Assembly: GCA_003225075.1 (NCBI GenBank)
Contig: QIAP01000046.1
Location: 1 to 64,000, forward strand
Source of the DNA: Acidobacteriota bacterium
Lineage (GTDB): Bacteria > Acidobacteriota > Terriglobia > Terriglobales > Acidobacteriaceae
Length of the DNA stretch: 64,000 nucleotides
Direction of reading: 5' to 3'
Part shown: piece after piece, positions 1 through 11,201 of the stretch
How the letters are laid out: every line of letters starts with the position of its first letter
Numbering within the stretch: the stretch's first letter is position 1
Position numbers and translations under genes: made by a program
The notes under the pieces: generated by a model
The model's input: the letters and a program-made list of their open reading frames with translations, nothing else
What the model was told of the DNA's origin: nothing
Databases searched by the model: none

Positions 1-2
1 CT

Positions 3-809
3 CTTCACGAGAATCTGCAAATAGGTCTGGCGAAGAACGATGCCGGCGCGTGGACATTGTGGAATGAAGTGAAGCGATACCTGGAATTTGCGTCACATAC
101 GCCAGTTCGGCTCGATCCCGCCGCCAACATGGGCATAGTAACCGACGACTACGAGACATCTTACGAACCCATCAACCTGTTGGCGCGCCACAATATTCCA
201 TTTCGCATTTTTCGCCCCACCGATTTGCAAAGTCATTCCCTCAAAGATATTGACGTCCTAGTAGTGTTTGACATGCCAGACCGGCAAACCATCAAGCTGA
301 TTGGTGATTTTGCGGATCAGGGTGGAATAGCGATTCTGGTGGACTTGCCTGGGTCCTATCCCTGGCAATCAGTCCAGCGCGTCGAGACTGCAAAGCACTG
401 GGCCGCTTATGCCATGGGTCAAGGTCGCATCATTGAGCTCTCTGAGCCGCTTACCGATCCGGAGACATTTGCCCAGGACATTCGCCGCCTGATGGATAAG
501 CAGAAGCTAATCAGTCTCTGGAACGCCTTGACTACGGTCGCTGTTCCATATCGCGAGTCTGGTACCGTCGCGACAATTCTGGAATTGGTCAATTACGCCC
601 AGGATCCGCTCCGGGTTCAGGTGCAGGTTAAAGGGTCCTATTCTTCGATCCAGTACGAGACACCGGAGCACGGCTGCTGCGAGTCCCTCACGCCAGTGCA
701 ACATGACGGATTCACCGAGTTTGTTGTGCCGTGGCTTCGAATCGGTGGCCGGGTGCATTTGAGGGCGGGCGGGAGTGCCGCTCACGAAGGTCCAAGCCGC
801 CCAAAGTAA
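3..809 (+). CDS. C-terminal part of a putative glycoside hydrolase (beta-galactosidase trimerisation-like domain), 5' end outside window
   Basis: The reading frame is open from the window edge (frame beginning at base 3) to a TAA at 807-809, so the protein starts upstream. The visible 268 residues begin with an alpha/beta segment of the class-I glutamine-amidotransferase-like type (hydrophobic strand ending MGIVTDD, then a DVLVVFDMP strand and a GGIAILVDLPG strand). This is like the trimerisation domain that follows the catalytic barrel in GH42-type beta-galactosidases. A beta-sandwich-like tail rich in Val and Gln follows. No catalytic barrel is inside the window, so substrate and mechanism cannot be read. 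It converges on the GntR gene 13 bp away and sits beside other carbohydrate genes, which fits a glycosidase. A ThuA-like or other hydrolase tail is the main alternative. Confidence 0.5.
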   Translation, partial: LHENLQIGLAKNDAGAWTLWNEVKRYLEFASHTPVRLDPAANMGIVTDDYETSYEPINLLARHNIPFRIFRPTDLQSHSLKDIDVLVVFDMPDRQTIKLIGDFADQGGIAILVDLPGSYPWQSVQRVETAKHWAAYAMGQGRIIELSEPLTDPETFAQDIRRLMDKQKLISLWNALTTVAVPYRESGTVATILELVNYAQDPLRVQVQVKGSYSSIQYETPEHGCCESLTPVQHDGFTEFVVPWLRIGGRVHLRAGGSAAHEGPSRPK

Positions 810-822
810 GCTGCACTTCCGA

Positions 823-1545
823 CTACCGGAATCTACGGATTAAAAGGGTATGACGGTCCGATCGGTAAAGCCCCAGCGCATAAATAGCTGGCTTTCCTTT
901 GGTGGAATAAATAACCTGGCGGATCCTGATCAGCGGGAAGCCGCGTGAAATGCCCAGCAGTTGTGCGGTTCGGGAGTCCGCGGCTGTGGCATCGATCTCT
1001 TCGTCCGCATAGGCGAGTTCGAGTCCGAAATCGTGCTCCAGGGTAGAAAACAGCGAGCCACGCTCCAGCGGAGAATGGGTCAAGCTGGCGTATTCGTCGG
1101 CTGACAAATAGCAGGTTTCCAGACAGAAAGGTTCCTCGGCCCCTTGCCGCAGCCGCTCCAGCTTGATCAGGCGACTGCTCGCAGGCAAGGCCAGGCGCGC
1201 AGCGATTTCCTGCTCCTTGCCGATCACGCTGCACGACAGAACTTTCGAGCGCGCGGGCAAACTGCGAGTGGCCATCTGCTCGCTAAAGCTCACCAGCTTG
1301 TTAAAGTGGATTTTTGGCGGAGCGACAAAAGTGCCAGCGCCACGCCGCCTCTCGACCATACCCTCTTGTTCGAGTCCGGCCAATGCGTGCCGCGCAGTCA
1401 TAAGACTCACGCGATGAATCCTGGCCAGTTCTCTCTCAGAATCGACCGCGTCTCCCGGTTTCAATTGCCCGGTTTCGATACGCTTCAGGATCGCGCCCTG
1501 GATTCTCCTATAGGCGGGCGTTCCGTTGCGGTGGTTTTCTGGCAT
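823..1545 (-). CDS. GntR family transcriptional regulator, HutC/FarR subfamily (UTRA domain)
   Basis: This 240-residue protein has the two-domain layout of HutC-type regulators. An N-terminal winged helix-turn-helix (about residues 10-76) carries the family signature SERELARIHRVS, the recognition helix TARHALAGLEQEG and the wing GAGTFVAP. A UTRA effector-binding domain follows (about 95-235, with LIKLERLRQG and the terminal strand PAIYALGLYRSDRH). Such proteins usually repress nearby transport and catabolic genes and are released by a sugar or phosphosugar ligand. Here the gene is divergent from a TonB receptor, and a near-palindromic 12-bp element lies 38 bp upstream of its own start. A perfect version lies over the receptor promoter (see 1583 and 1889). 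I infer autoregulation and control of the 1,970-11,924 locus; the ligand is unknown. Confidence 0.9.
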   Translation of the reverse strand: MPENHRNGTPAYRRIQGAILKRIETGQLKPGDAVDSERELARIHRVSLMTARHALAGLEQEGMVERRRGAGTFVAPPKIHFNKLVSFSEQMATRSLPARSKVLSCSVIGKEQEIAARLALPASSRLIKLERLRQGAEEPFCLETCYLSADEYASLTHSPLERGSLFSTLEHDFGLELAYADEEIDATAADSRTAQLLGISRGFPLIRIRQVIYSTKGKPAIYALGLYRSDRHTLLIRRFR

Positions 1546-1582
1546 AACTGCTCTCGTAGTGAAGCGGCAGTATACAACGAGG

Positions 1583-1594
1583 TGCTATAGAGCA
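1583..1594. promoter_or_regulatory. Putative GntR operator, gene-proximal copy
   Basis: The element TGCTATAGAGCA lies 38 bp upstream of the GntR start codon. It differs by one base from the perfect palindrome at 1889-1900, and both are followed by TAA and preceded by G. The shared sequence and its position suggest autoregulation. That this regulator binds it is inferred. Confidence 0.5.
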
Positions 1595-1869
1595 TAATAC
1601 AATTTTTAGGAGAAACGCATTATTCCGGAAATACTCAACTTCTGCACCTGAACTTTCCAGAACAAGCTAACGGCTGGAGAATAAGTAGGAAATTGAGATG
1701 CCACTCCGGTGAGTCTGCGGTAGCCGCGAGGTGGTTTATTCCAATATTTGGAGGTGCGTGCGAGTCTGCTTCCGTTTTTCACAGACGGCTGAGTAGGGTG
1801 ACCTGGGCAACGGTTTCGGATAAGGACTTCAGCGAATTGTAAAAAAATTGGCTTCGTCTCATTTTTTTC

Positions 1870-1897
1870 TTGACGGTAACGTCCACTGTGCTATATA
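1870..1897 (+). promoter_or_regulatory. Putative sigma70 promoter of the TonB receptor locus
   Basis: A TTGACG -35 box at 1870-1875 is followed after 16 bp by a TATATA -10 box at 1892-1897. The start codon of the receptor is about 70 bp further on. The palindrome at 1889-1900 covers the -10 box, which is the usual geometry for repression by steric hindrance. Confidence 0.5.
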
Positions 1898-1900
1898 GCA
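1889..1900. promoter_or_regulatory. Putative GntR operator, receptor-proximal copy
   Basis: TGCTATATAGCA is a perfect 12-bp inverted repeat lying on the -10 box of the receptor promoter. It matches the element in front of the divergent GntR gene at 11 of 12 positions. Repression by the HutC-type regulator is inferred. Confidence 0.6.
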
Positions 1901-1969
1901 TAAACCCACTATGATTCACGACAGTGTGGGGTCGTGTATCATGCAACGCGTCTTCCCGGAGGTTTTCTG

Positions 1970-4900
1970 ATGCGACAGTCGATGAAAATTGGTTTCGCCC
2001 TTCTGCTGGCAGTCGGACTTGCCGTTGTGAAACCTGCAATGAGCCAAGAGGTGACGGCGGGTATCGTAGGAACGGTTAGCGATCCTAGTGGAGCGCCGAT
2101 CAAAGACGCAACCGTTACGGCAACCGACACCGAACGGGGAGTCGTCCGGACCGCGAAGACTAACGACGCAGGCGCCTACAACCTTACGCGTGTTCCCGTC
2201 GGAAATTATAGCGTCAGGGTAGCAGCACCGGGATTTCAGACCGCAGTACACCCTCCGCTGACGCTCGTGCTTAACCAGACCGCTCGCATCGACGTGCAGA
2301 TGAAGATGGGTCAGGTTACTGAAACTGTCGAAGTCACGAGCGCCGCCCCTATTTTGAAGACAGAAACCGCCCAGGTCGACACCATCATTGACGCCACGTC
2401 TGCCGACAGGCTGCCATTGGCGACGCGCAACTACGTTCAGTTGACGTTGCTTGCGCCGGGCTCCGTCACGCCGAATCCGTCGAGCTTTAACAACGGCGAC
2501 AACACCGCCAGCGGCGGCCGGCCGTACATCAATGGGAACCGCGAACAAGCCAACAACTTTATGAGTTCGGCAACTATCAGGGGGGCATCGTCAGCACGAC
2601 GATCAAATCTGGGACGAACGGTTTTCACGGCGATGTGTGGGAATATTTCCGAAACGATGTTCTAAATGCGAACCAATGGGAACACGGGTTCCAAGGCCCC
2701 AACCAGATACCCAAGAACAAGCTGCGCTGGAACATGTTCGGTGGTGCTATCGGCGGTCCTGTAGTCAAGAACAAGCTGTTCTTCTTCTTTGACTATCAGG
2801 GTCAGCGCTTTGACCATCCCTCCAGCACTAATCTGATTAATGTCTTTACGGCGTCAGAGCGCGCAGGAGACTTTGGAGATGTCTGTCCAGAAGGATTTAC
2901 CGCGGGTGTGTGCAACAATCTGGCTCATCAGCTCTATGATCCATTCAACGGGAATGTCCCGTATGCGAACAATGTCATCACGCAGGCGATTGATCCAGTC
3001 GCGGCAAACCTATTCGCTTCGCCCCTTTACCCCACACCCATCGGTACTAGCCTCCAGAATAACGCCAGCTATACTTCGGTGGGGATCATCAACACCAACC
3101 AGTACGACATCAAGCTCGACTTCAATGCCACTGGCAAAGATCACATCTTTGGCCGCTATTCACATGCCAAGCAGCACAATCCGACAATCAACTCGTTCGC
3201 GCTTATAGGTACCGGTTTCTCGGATGCGCCAATTGATAACGAGGTCGTCGATTGGAGCCATACCTTTAGCTCAAACCTGCTGAATGATGTTCGTTTCGGC
3301 ATTAATCACGTAAAACTGCATAACGGGACCCAATTCGATAAGTCGATCGGGAATCTCGGTACTCAGTTGGGGATCGGACATGCAAACGATAGTGGACCGG
3401 GATTGCTCGACCTGGCATTCAATACAGGCAACGGGGTCCTCACCAACGTCGGCAACAGTGGAGTGCAGCAGAGGTTCCAGGACGCGGTCATTCAAGCCTC
3501 AGATTCGATGGTCCTGAATCACAACCGCCACGTTTTCAACTTCGGCTTTGAATACTGGCGCGACCGCATCAATACCTTCTACACCGGAAATAGCGGAGCG
3601 CTGGGCAACATCTCTTTCGACGGGGCCTTTACTTCGACGGATCCCACGGGTGCAACTACACCAACCGGTGGATACGGTGGAGCGGATTTCTACCTCGGTC
3701 TGCCCTCTTCCTACGGCAAGGGAATTGCTGGTGGTGAATGGGGACAGCGTGCCAACATCTTTGCCGCATATATCCAGGACAACTGGAGAGCAACTGAAAA
3801 TCTCACCGTTAACCTAGGATTGCGTTACGAAGCCCATAGTCCCTGGATTGAGGCGCACGATCTCCAGGACAATTTCGATCTCTTAACCGGCCAGTTACTG
3901 GCCCCGAATTGTTCCAGAGTGAACCTTGGAACAGCGCCGGTCACGTGCAAGCAAAGCGACCGTGGACTCTACAAGGGTACCTACGGCATAAAAGATTTCC
4001 AGCCTCGCATCGGGTTCGCATGGACACCATCTCGTTTCGGTGGAAAGTCGGTCATCCGGGGTGCTTTCAGTATCTCCTCTTATTTGGAGGGCACAGGTAC
4101 GAACCTGCGGTTGCCAATCAATCCACCCTTCACCCCTGCTGAGACCTTCGTCAACTACAACAACCAAGCGTTACCGACTACGACGACGGATCAGGGATTG
4201 GCTCCGGTGGGTGCGGCCAGCGATCCGTTTGCAGGCTCATTGGTTCGCGTCTGGGACCCCAATGTCCAGCCCGCCATCACGGACCAGTGGAATATCACGT
4301 GGCAGCAGTTGTTATCGAACACCACGACGGTCCAGGTAGGCTACGTCGGACAGCACGGAACTCATCTTATGGTCCCCATGCCGTACCTACAAAGGCAGTT
4401 GCTCCCGAATAGCGCCTGCGCCACGCCGCCCTGCACCGCGCCCAGCATTTACTTCAGCGGGAACCCGACGTTCCAGAGCGATATCTCGCAAATCTCGGGT
4501 ACGGCTTCCGTTGGCAGCATGAAATATAACGCACTCCAGGCAGTATTCCAGAAGCGCTATTCCAACGGCTTGCAGTACCAGGCGGCTTACACTTTCTCCA
4601 AGTGCATGACCGACAACAGCGGCTATTACGGCAACTGGGGAGCGCAGGCAAATCCTGCCAACCCCTACTACCAGAACCTCTATCAGCCAGGCGCCGACTG
4701 GGCCAACTGCTTCTACGACGCCAAGCACGTCCTCAGTGCGTATGCGGTGTACGAAATTCCTTTCGGACACGGCAAGAGGTTTGGTGCCAATGCCAACAAA
4801 GTGGTTGATGCGGTTGCCGGCGGTTGGTCAATCGACCCGATCCTGTCCTGGCATTCTGGCTTCCCGCTAGCGCTCTATGATTTCGGCAACGATCCCACCG

Positions 4901-5301
4901 GTACCAATTCACGAGGCCTTCGTCCGGATTGCGGATCTGGCGCCGGGCGAGTCTTTGGACGCCGACCAGCGTTCGACAACAGTAACCCGAGCCAGCCAGT
5001 GTTCATCGGTTATCAATGGTTTGATCCCACCCCTTACTCGGCGCCCGCTACGGGAAACTTCGGCAACTGCCCGGCGCAGGGTCCGGTCCGTGGCCCCGGC
5101 TATGCGGATATAGATCTGAGCTTACAGAAGAACTTCACCATCACGGAGAGGGTGAAGCTCCAGTTCCGCAGTGATTTCCTCAACGCCTTCAACCGGGTAA
5201 ACCTGAATGCCCCGGGAGGTGGATTGGGCACAAACATGGGGGTCACCGGCAGCGCGCAAGACCCGCGTGTGATTCAGTTTGCTCTGAAGCTCTACTACTG
5301 A
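1970..5301 (+). pseudogene. Oar-like TonB-dependent receptor with carboxypeptidase-regulatory N-domain, broken by an internal deletion with frameshift
   Basis: Outer-membrane receptors of this family import large ligands, often oligosaccharides, using TonB energy. The ATG at 1970 is preferred over an upstream GTG because a GGAGG ribosome site sits 7 bp before it and a clean signal peptide follows (MKIGFALLLAVGLAVVKPAMSQ). Next come a carboxypeptidase-regulatory-like domain (about residues 28-110) and the start of the plug. The reading frame then switches at about 2561-2565: the first frame reads NGNREQANNFM and runs into unrelated sequence ending at 2665. The +2 frame, open well before its own first ATG/GTG, picks up the family sequence EFGNYQGGIVSTTIKSGTNG at 2563. 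It continues through the barrel to the aromatic C-terminus ALKLYY at 5301. The plug segment that normally lies between these blocks (roughly 35-40 residues starting LDG) is absent. The gene is therefore either a true pseudogene or carries a local assembly error. Apart from this one join the sequence looks intact. Confidence 0.85.
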
Positions 5302-5312
5302 TCGCGGTATGA

Positions 5313-5347
5313 TGAGGCAGGCGTCTATGGCGCCTGCCTCATTTTTT
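5313..5347 (+). terminator. Rho-independent terminator after the TonB receptor
   Basis: A perfect 11-bp stem (TGAGGCAGGCG paired with CGCCTGCCTCA) with a 7-nt loop is followed directly by six T residues. It starts 12 bp after the receptor stop codon and ends against the ATG at 5348. Confidence 0.9.
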
Positions 5348-6322
5348 ATGTTCAAATATCTCCCCACGGCTCTTATTTCTACTCTCCTCTTTGGGCTGCT
5401 CTGCAAAGCATCTGGGCAGGTTGCCAAGCGAGCTTCGATATCTGAGCCGTCCAGTTCCGTCCAGCAAGGCATCACTCTCGCCAAAGGCGGCCACTGCAAG
5501 GAAGCGCTCCCACTCCTGAAGAAGGCCACGCTGCGGGCAGGGGACAAGGACCTCAAGCGCCAGGCTGGCTTCGCCGGCATACGATGCGCCATGACCGAGA
5601 ATCAGCCAGACGCGGCAATAGAGTTCGTTAGGTTTCTGAACCGCGAATTCCCGCATGACCCTGAAGTTCTCTACATATCCGTTCATACTTATTCTGACCT
5701 CTCGACTCGGGCGTCCCAGGAATTGGCGATGAGAGCCCCAAACTCCTACCAGGCGCACAAGCTCAATGCCGAGTCGCTCGAACTGCAAGGGAAGTGGGAT
5801 GCGGCCGCGAAGGAATATAAGCTCGTTCTAGAACAGAATCCACGTTTGCCAGGAATTCATTTCCTTCTCGGCCGGCTGCTGCTCTCCAAGCCCGATCCGG
5901 CCCCTTCGGCTGCTGAAGAAGCGAAGCGGGAATTTCAGCAGGAACTTGAGATTGACCCTTCGAATGCCGGCGCCGAATATGTGCTGGGTGAATTGGCTCG
6001 CCAGCAGAACGAATTGCCTGATGCCATTGCGCATTTCTCTCGCGCTACCAAGCTGGACGCCGGATTCGGAGATGCATTTCTTGGCCTCGGCGCGGCGCTG
6101 ATTTCTACGAAGAAGTTTTCAGAAGCAATTTCACCGCTGGAAACTGCCGTCAAACTGGAGCCTCAAAACCCGGGAGCGCACTATAATCTTGCCATTGCGT
6201 TAAGCCGCGCTGGACGCAAACAGGAAGCAGAAAGGGAATTTGCCGTTCACCGCCAAATGACACAAAAGGGTGGGCCAGGCCAGGAATCGCAGCAAGCCAC
6301 TCAACCGGAAAATCCGAACTAA
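5348..6322 (+). CDS. Secreted tetratricopeptide-repeat protein
   Basis: This 324-residue protein begins with a signal peptide ([23 protein letters not shown]). At least five TPR units follow, between about residues 35 and 310; for example [28 protein letters not shown] and the later repeats ending [13 protein letters not shown]. It probably acts as a periplasmic scaffold. I chose ATG 5348 over the upstream ATG 5309 because the latter would translate through the terminator hairpin and place a non-hydrophobic stretch before the signal peptide. The chosen ATG touches the T-tract of the terminator, so no normal ribosome site exists. It may be translated from a message reading through the terminator, or as a near-leaderless message. 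It precedes the CRTAC1 gene by 56 bp on the same strand. Confidence 0.75.
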   Translation: MFKYLPTALISTLLFGLLCKASGQVAKRASISEPSSSVQQGITLAKGGHCKEALPLLKKATLRAGDKDLKRQAGFAGIRCAMTENQPDAAIEFVRFLNREFPHDPEVLYISVHTYSDLSTRASQELAMRAPNSYQAHKLNAESLELQGKWDAAAKEYKLVLEQNPRLPGIHFLLGRLLLSKPDPAPSAAEEAKREFQQELEIDPSNAGAEYVLGELARQQNELPDAIAHFSRATKLDAGFGDAFLGLGAALISTKKFSEAISPLETAVKLEPQNPGAHYNLAIALSRAGRKQEAEREFAVHRQMTQKGGPGQESQQATQPENPN

Positions 6323-6378
6323 TCACAAAGAAATCGCGCGTTGTCTACTTACAATTATCATCGAGAACAATAACTCAG

Positions 6379-8106
6379 GTGGACGGGCTCATTTCACAGC
6401 AAAGTAGGTCACTGCTGAGTTTTTCGCGGCGCAGCTTTCTGCGGGGAATTGCAGGCAGTCTCGCATTCAGCGGACTCTCGCGATTTGTGCGCGCCCTGCC
6501 TGATGCAGTTTATCCGTTCAATGAGATCTCCCCAGCAGTTAGCGGCATCACCTGGGTGCACACCGCAGGAAAATCTCCTGAGAGATATTTGCCTGAAACC
6601 ACCGGAGCGGGATGCGCTTTCCTCGACTACGACAACGACGGCTGGATGGACATCTATCTAGTGAACAGCGGGAAGTGTGATTTTCTCAATCCCAACCCGC
6701 CATTACGGAACGCCCTATATCGCAATAGCCGTGACGGCACCTTCACCGATGTCACTGAGACAGCCCGAGTCGGAGCTGGCGGCTTTGGTCAAGGGGTGGC
6801 GGTTGGCGACTACGATGGCGATGGGTTTCCTGACCTGTACCTTACGCAATATGGCAGGAGTATCCTGTATCACAACAATGGTGATGGCACTTTCACCGAC
6901 GTAACCGAGAAAGCGGGGCTGGCGGCTCCGGGATGGGCATCCAGTGCCGTCTGGTTCGATTATGACAATGACGGGCGGCTCGACCTCTTCGTCTGTCAAT
7001 TCGTGGAGTTTTCCAAGTCGCTAAACAAATCTTGTGGTCCGGGCGAGGAAGGGAAGCATGGGTACTGCATTCCGCGCCTCTACCAGCCCATGCCTAGCTG
7101 GCTTTTTCACAACAATGGCGACGGAACCTTTACAGATGTCAGTAAAGCGTCGGGAATTGGAAAATATCCGGGGAAAGCCTGGGGAGCCGTGGCGACTGAC
7201 GTCAACAATGATGGTCTTCTGGATCTGTTTGTTGGTAATGACACAGTGCCCAATTTTCTCTTTAAGAACGTAGGGCAGGGTCGTTTCGAAGAAATTGCTA
7301 CCCAGGCGGGCGTTGCCTATAGTGCCGACGGGCGGGCGCGCTCCGGTATGGGAGTAGATTCGGCCGATTTCAACGAAGATGGATGGATGGACCTGTTCGT
7401 AGCGAATATAGATCGTGAGATGTTTTCCATCTACCAGAACAATCACGACGAAACCTTTGATGATCTGGCTGGACCAACAGGCATCGGCGCAGCAACTCGC
7501 CTAATGAGTGGCTGGGGTCTGAAATTTTTCGACTACGACAACGACGGCAACCTCGATCTGTTTCTGGCTAATGGCAATCCAGATGACCTCATTGAAAGTC
7601 TGCATAATCAGGTGAAGTATCAAGAGCCGCTCATGCTTTTCCGAAATACGGGCAAGAGCTTTCAGAATGTAAGTGCGGAGAGCGGTCCGGCATTCGCAAA
7701 GCCCCTCTCAGCTCGTGGCATGGCCATTGGAGATTTCGACAACGACGGTGCCGTGGATGTCCTGGTTTCCGTAAACGACGGCGCCCCTATGCTCCTGCGC
7801 AATAACGTTGGAAGTCAAAACCATTGGCTGGGCATACGTCTCGTAGGGAAGAAATCGAATCCCGACGCGATTGGCGCCCGAATCAATTACCAGGCGGGAG
7901 ATTTGAAGAGAAGCAGGATGAAAGTGGGAGGAGGAAGTTACTTATCCTCGCATGACCCACGTATAGTGCTCGGCATCGGCAAGCGACCCAAGATTGACTG
8001 GCTGGAAATAAAGTGGCCGCAGCCCGGTGGCGCAGTGGAGCGCTTCACTGAGCTACCTGTCAACCGCTACATTACGATTGTCGAGGGCAAGGGCAAATGG
8101 GGATAA
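6379..8106 (+). CDS. CRTAC1-like protein: Tat signal, FG-GAP/VCBS repeats, ASPIC/UnbV domain
   Basis: The 575-residue product starts with a twin-arginine signal (SRRSFLRG at about residues 16-23, then a hydrophobic run). It is therefore predicted to be exported folded. About seven FG-GAP/VCBS beta-propeller blades follow, each with a calcium-binding DxDxDG loop (such as [14 protein letters not shown] and [12 protein letters not shown]). The end is an ASPIC/UnbV domain (about 475-570, containing [13 protein letters not shown] and AIGARI). Function in bacteria is not settled; adhesion, glycan binding or scaffolding is usually assumed. The start is the GTG at 6379, without a strong ribosome site. 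The following gene overlaps its end by 10 bp, so the two are probably translationally coupled. A second homologue lies at 12552-14249. Confidence 0.88.
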   Translation: MDGLISQQSRSLLSFSRRSFLRGIAGSLAFSGLSRFVRALPDAVYPFNEISPAVSGITWVHTAGKSPERYLPETTGAGCAFLDYDNDGWMDIYLVNSGKCDFLNPNPPLRNALYRNSRDGTFTDVTETARVGAGGFGQGVAVGDYDGDGFPDLYLTQYGRSILYHNNGDGTFTDVTEKAGLAAPGWASSAVWFDYDNDGRLDLFVCQFVEFSKSLNKSCGPGEEGKHGYCIPRLYQPMPSWLFHNNGDGTFTDVSKASGIGKYPGKAWGAVATDVNNDGLLDLFVGNDTVPNFLFKNVGQGRFEEIATQAGVAYSADGRARSGMGVDSADFNEDGWMDLFVANIDREMFSIYQNNHDETFDDLAGPTGIGAATRLMSGWGLKFFDYDNDGNLDLFLANGNPDDLIESLHNQVKYQEPLMLFRNTGKSFQNVSAESGPAFAKPLSARGMAIGDFDNDGAVDVLVSVNDGAPMLLRNNVGSQNHWLGIRLVGKKSNPDAIGARINYQAGDLKRSRMKVGGGSYLSSHDPRIVLGIGKRPKIDWLEIKWPQPGGAVERFTELPVNRYITIVEGKGKWG

Positions 8107-11100
8107 CGCATCCCGAGCTTGGGGCGTTCACAGTATTGAGGATTATTGCGAAGTTCGCGGTAGAAATCGCCTACTCGAAGAGGCGAAAAGTCGCTTGCAT
8201 AGCCTGTCTTGCAGCTCTGGGGTTCACATTCTTAAGCGTCGACCTGCGGGGCGAAAACACTGCTCCCGAGCCATCGCGAGTGCGAGTTTGGCAGGACTCG
8301 CAGATTATTCCCACTTCTGAAGAAGGGCTGCCCGACCCGAATCCGCCCTTCGACCTTTTCAACACCGGCAGGTTCCACAACTATCCCTACACGCTGCGCC
8401 ACAATTTGGTGGACCGTCACGTGCCGCGGACGTGGCGGACCCTCAATCTGGAAAACGAATATTTGAAGTGCACAGTGCTACCCGATCTTGGAGGCCATCT
8501 CTATACGTGCATCGATAAGATCAACGGCACGTCGATGTTTTATGCGAACCCCACCATCAAGTTCGCTCGCATTGCCTACCGCGGCATGTGGGCGGCACTC
8601 GGGATCGAATTCAACTTTCCGGTCTCGCACAATTGGATGACGGTTTCTCCTGTGAACTTTGCCATGACGCGCGAACCGGATGGCGGCGCTTCGGTCTGGG
8701 CTGGCAATATCGACCGGCCCTATGGCATGGAGTGGCGTGTTCAACTGACACTGCGGCCCGGCCGCGCTTACCTCGAACAGAAAACTACACTTTATAACCG
8801 TGACGACACACGTCACCGCTTTTACTGGTGGACCAACGCAGGCGTCCAGGTCTGGGATGACAGTCGAATCCTGTACCCCATGGAATTCACCGCTGCGCAC
8901 GGATTCGCAGATATAGATACCTGGCCGGTGAATTCAGAGGGGGTGGATCAGAGCATTGTCGGCAATCACAAGTACGGTCCGGTGTCCCGCTTTAGTTACG
9001 GCAGCAGGGAACCGTATATGGCGGTATATCATCCGCACACCCGGGTTGGGGTTGTTCATTATTCGTCGCCCCTGGACCTGCCCGCAAAGAAGATATGGTC
9101 GTGGGGCAGTGACGAGGACGGTCTGGATTGGCGTACAGCCTTGTCGGACAATAACAGCGCCTACGTGGAAATCCAGGCTGGCCTGTTCCGCGATCAGGAG
9201 ACATACGGATTCCTGGAGCCGCAAGAGACTCGCTCCTTCACCGAATACTGGATCCCCATTCGCGAACTTGGCGACGTCTCTCGCGCAAATCCGGAGGCGG
9301 TGCTTAACCTCAAGCGTCAGGCCGTAAGCGCGGACGCCGCGACCATCGAGGCCATTCTCAACGTGACTCGGGAATTGCCAGATGCATTGATTAGCGTTTT
9401 GGCCGGCGCGCGAACGGTTGCATCTGCACGCGAATCGCTATCTCCGAAGAATACCTTTCGCAAGACGTTTTCCGGCCTTGCCGCAAGTGCAATTTACACA
9501 GTCGAACTTCGAGATTCGGCTGGCGAATTGCTTCTGCGGCAGACTGAGCGCAAGTACGACTTCGTCAGTCGTGACAAGGTCCATACAGGGAAACAACCAT
9601 CGCATGAATATCCGGCAGAAGCAAATCGTGGGGCCGACGACTTCCTGGCGGCAGGCACGGAAGAAGAGAGCAATGGGGAACTGCCGGTTGCGCTCACCAC
9701 GTATCAGCACGGGCTCGCGCGCTTTCCGGAGAGTGTCGCTCTGAACGGGGCGGCTGGGCGTCTTGAGGTGATTCTCAAGCAGTATGGGCTCGCAGCGCAG
9801 CATCTTTCCAAGGCGCTGGCTTGGGTGAGCAGCGATCACGAAACCGCCTATTACCTGGGCCTGGCTTTGGCCGCCGAAGGCGACGACCAGGCAGCTCGCA
9901 TCCAATGGGAGTTCGCGCAGCAGTCTGGTAGCTATTACGCGCCTGCGATGATGAAATTAGCCGAATTGGAAGCACGCACCGGCGATCGCAAGCGAGCACT
10001 GAGCATGATCCAGGAAGCTGTCAGCAACCGGCCAGACCTGGATCGCATGGGCGGCCTTGAGGTTGCGTTTTTGCGCGCGGTAGGACGTAAGACCGAGGCC
10101 ACGAAGCGCCTGGCGTTGTGGAGGCAGAAGGACCCAATTAGTTCTTTTCTTCGTTATGAAGCTATGCGGCTGGGCGAGAGCGACCCAGACCTGCTGGCGC
10201 ATCTCGCCGGCGATCCCGAGCGCATACTCGAGATTTCTGCCGATTATATGCGCTCTGGTCTATATGAAGATGCCCTCGATGTGCTCTCTCGGCAGTATCC
10301 CTCCGGCCCGCAAGTCGTGAGTGAGCCTGGCGTGCTCCACCCCAGCTCCTATCCTCTGATCGCCTACTACCGCGGCTTTTGCCGCTATGCCCTCGGCAAA
10401 GACGGCCGGGCCGACTTCGACGCTGCCTCCCGCATGCCGACACGCTATGTTTTTTCTAACCGGGCGGAATCATTTCCGGTATTGCGCCGCGCTATCGAAA
10501 TCAATCCGAATGATGCCACCGCGCACTTTCTGCTGGGCTCGCTTTACCTCTCAGGAGCAGAAACCGGTCCGGCGCTACAAGAATGGGACGCCGCGCGCCG
10601 CATAAAACCAGCTATTCCGACTCTGCACCGCAATATGGGGTATGCGGTCCTGCAATCCGGAGGATCAACGGAGCGCGCGATTGAGATCTTCCGCGACGGA
10701 ATGAATTACGATCCTCATAATGTCGACATTTATCTCGGACTAGAGGAAGCAATGGGCAAAGCCGGACGCCCGGTCCGCGAAAGGGCGCGCGCCCTCCAGA
10801 GCTTCCCCGAATTGCAGTCCGCCCCCGCTGCTCTCGTTTTCCGGTTGGTAGGGCTGCTGAGCGAAACGGGAGAATTCGATCAGGCTGAACACCTGCTTGC
10901 GAATCGATTCTTCCCCCGCGAGGAAGGCGGCGCCAACGTGCGTCAGATTTATATCGAACTGAAGCTCAAGCGTGCCAAAGCGATGGCTGCTCAGCGCCAG
11001 TGCGCGCCAGCGCTAGACACGGTGAATCATCTGGGCGATCCTGTTGCAAGCCTGCCTTTCACGGCAAAAGGGCTGGGACCATTCTTGGCCTCTGCCTCCT

Positions 11101-11141
11101 CAAAACATACTGTGGAAGAAATACGGAGTGTCTGTCATTAG
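8097..11141 (+). CDS. DUF5107 and TPR domain protein, exported, likely carbohydrate-related
   Basis: This 1,014-residue protein has an N-terminal hydrophobic segment (about residues 30-50, [18 protein letters not shown]). A DUF5107 domain of the galactose-mutarotase-like fold follows (about 75-395, with [36 protein letters not shown] and a conserved [15 protein letters not shown] region). The C-terminal half is rich in TPRs (about 525-930). DUF5107 proteins are found with glycosidase genes, and the fold binds sugars; the exact activity is not known. It starts inside the CRTAC1 gene (ATG at 8097, overlap 10 bp) and is followed after 60 bp by a CBM9-like gene. The three look like one transcription unit for handling glycans outside the cytoplasm. 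Confidence 0.82.
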   Translation: MGITHPELGAFTVLRIIAKFAVEIAYSKRRKVACIACLAALGFTFLSVDLRGENTAPEPSRVRVWQDSQIIPTSEEGLPDPNPPFDLFNTGRFHNYPYTLRHNLVDRHVPRTWRTLNLENEYLKCTVLPDLGGHLYTCIDKINGTSMFYANPTIKFARIAYRGMWAALGIEFNFPVSHNWMTVSPVNFAMTREPDGGASVWAGNIDRPYGMEWRVQLTLRPGRAYLEQKTTLYNRDDTRHRFYWWTNAGVQVWDDSRILYPMEFTAAHGFADIDTWPVNSEGVDQSIVGNHKYGPVSRFSYGSREPYMAVYHPHTRVGVVHYSSPLDLPAKKIWSWGSDEDGLDWRTALSDNNSAYVEIQAGLFRDQETYGFLEPQETRSFTEYWIPIRELGDVSRANPEAVLNLKRQAVSADAATIEAILNVTRELPDALISVLAGARTVASARESLSPKNTFRKTFSGLAASAIYTVELRDSAGELLLRQTERKYDFVSRDKVHTGKQPSHEYPAEANRGADDFLAAGTEEESNGELPVALTTYQHGLARFPESVALNGAAGRLEVILKQYGLAAQHLSKALAWVSSDHETAYYLGLALAAEGDDQAARIQWEFAQQSGSYYAPAMMKLAELEARTGDRKRALSMIQEAVSNRPDLDRMGGLEVAFLRAVGRKTEATKRLALWRQKDPISSFLRYEAMRLGESDPDLLAHLAGDPERILEISADYMRSGLYEDALDVLSRQYPSGPQVVSEPGVLHPSSYPLIAYYRGFCRYALGKDGRADFDAASRMPTRYVFSNRAESFPVLRRAIEINPNDATAHFLLGSLYLSGAETGPALQEWDAARRIKPAIPTLHRNMGYAVLQSGGSTERAIEIFRDGMNYDPHNVDIYLGLEEAMGKAGRPVRERARALQSFPELQSAPAALVFRLVGLLSETGEFDQAEHLLANRFFPREEGGANVRQIYIELKLKRAKAMAAQRQCAPALDTVNHLGDPVASLPFTAKGLGPFLASASSKHTVEEIRSVCH

Positions 11142-11201
11142 CCTGAGCCTTGCTGTAAAGAGGTTCTTCGGCAAGATGAGGTTTTTTGTTGGAGCATCCG
11201 A

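Larger units (their letters stand above)
1546..1969. promoter_or_regulatory. Divergent intergenic control region between the GntR gene and the TonB receptor
   Basis: This 424-bp stretch has no credible gene. It holds two copies of a 12-bp palindromic element (1583-1594 and 1889-1900) and a sigma70-like promoter overlapping the second one. The middle part (about 1610-1860) shows nothing I can name. Confidence 0.6.
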
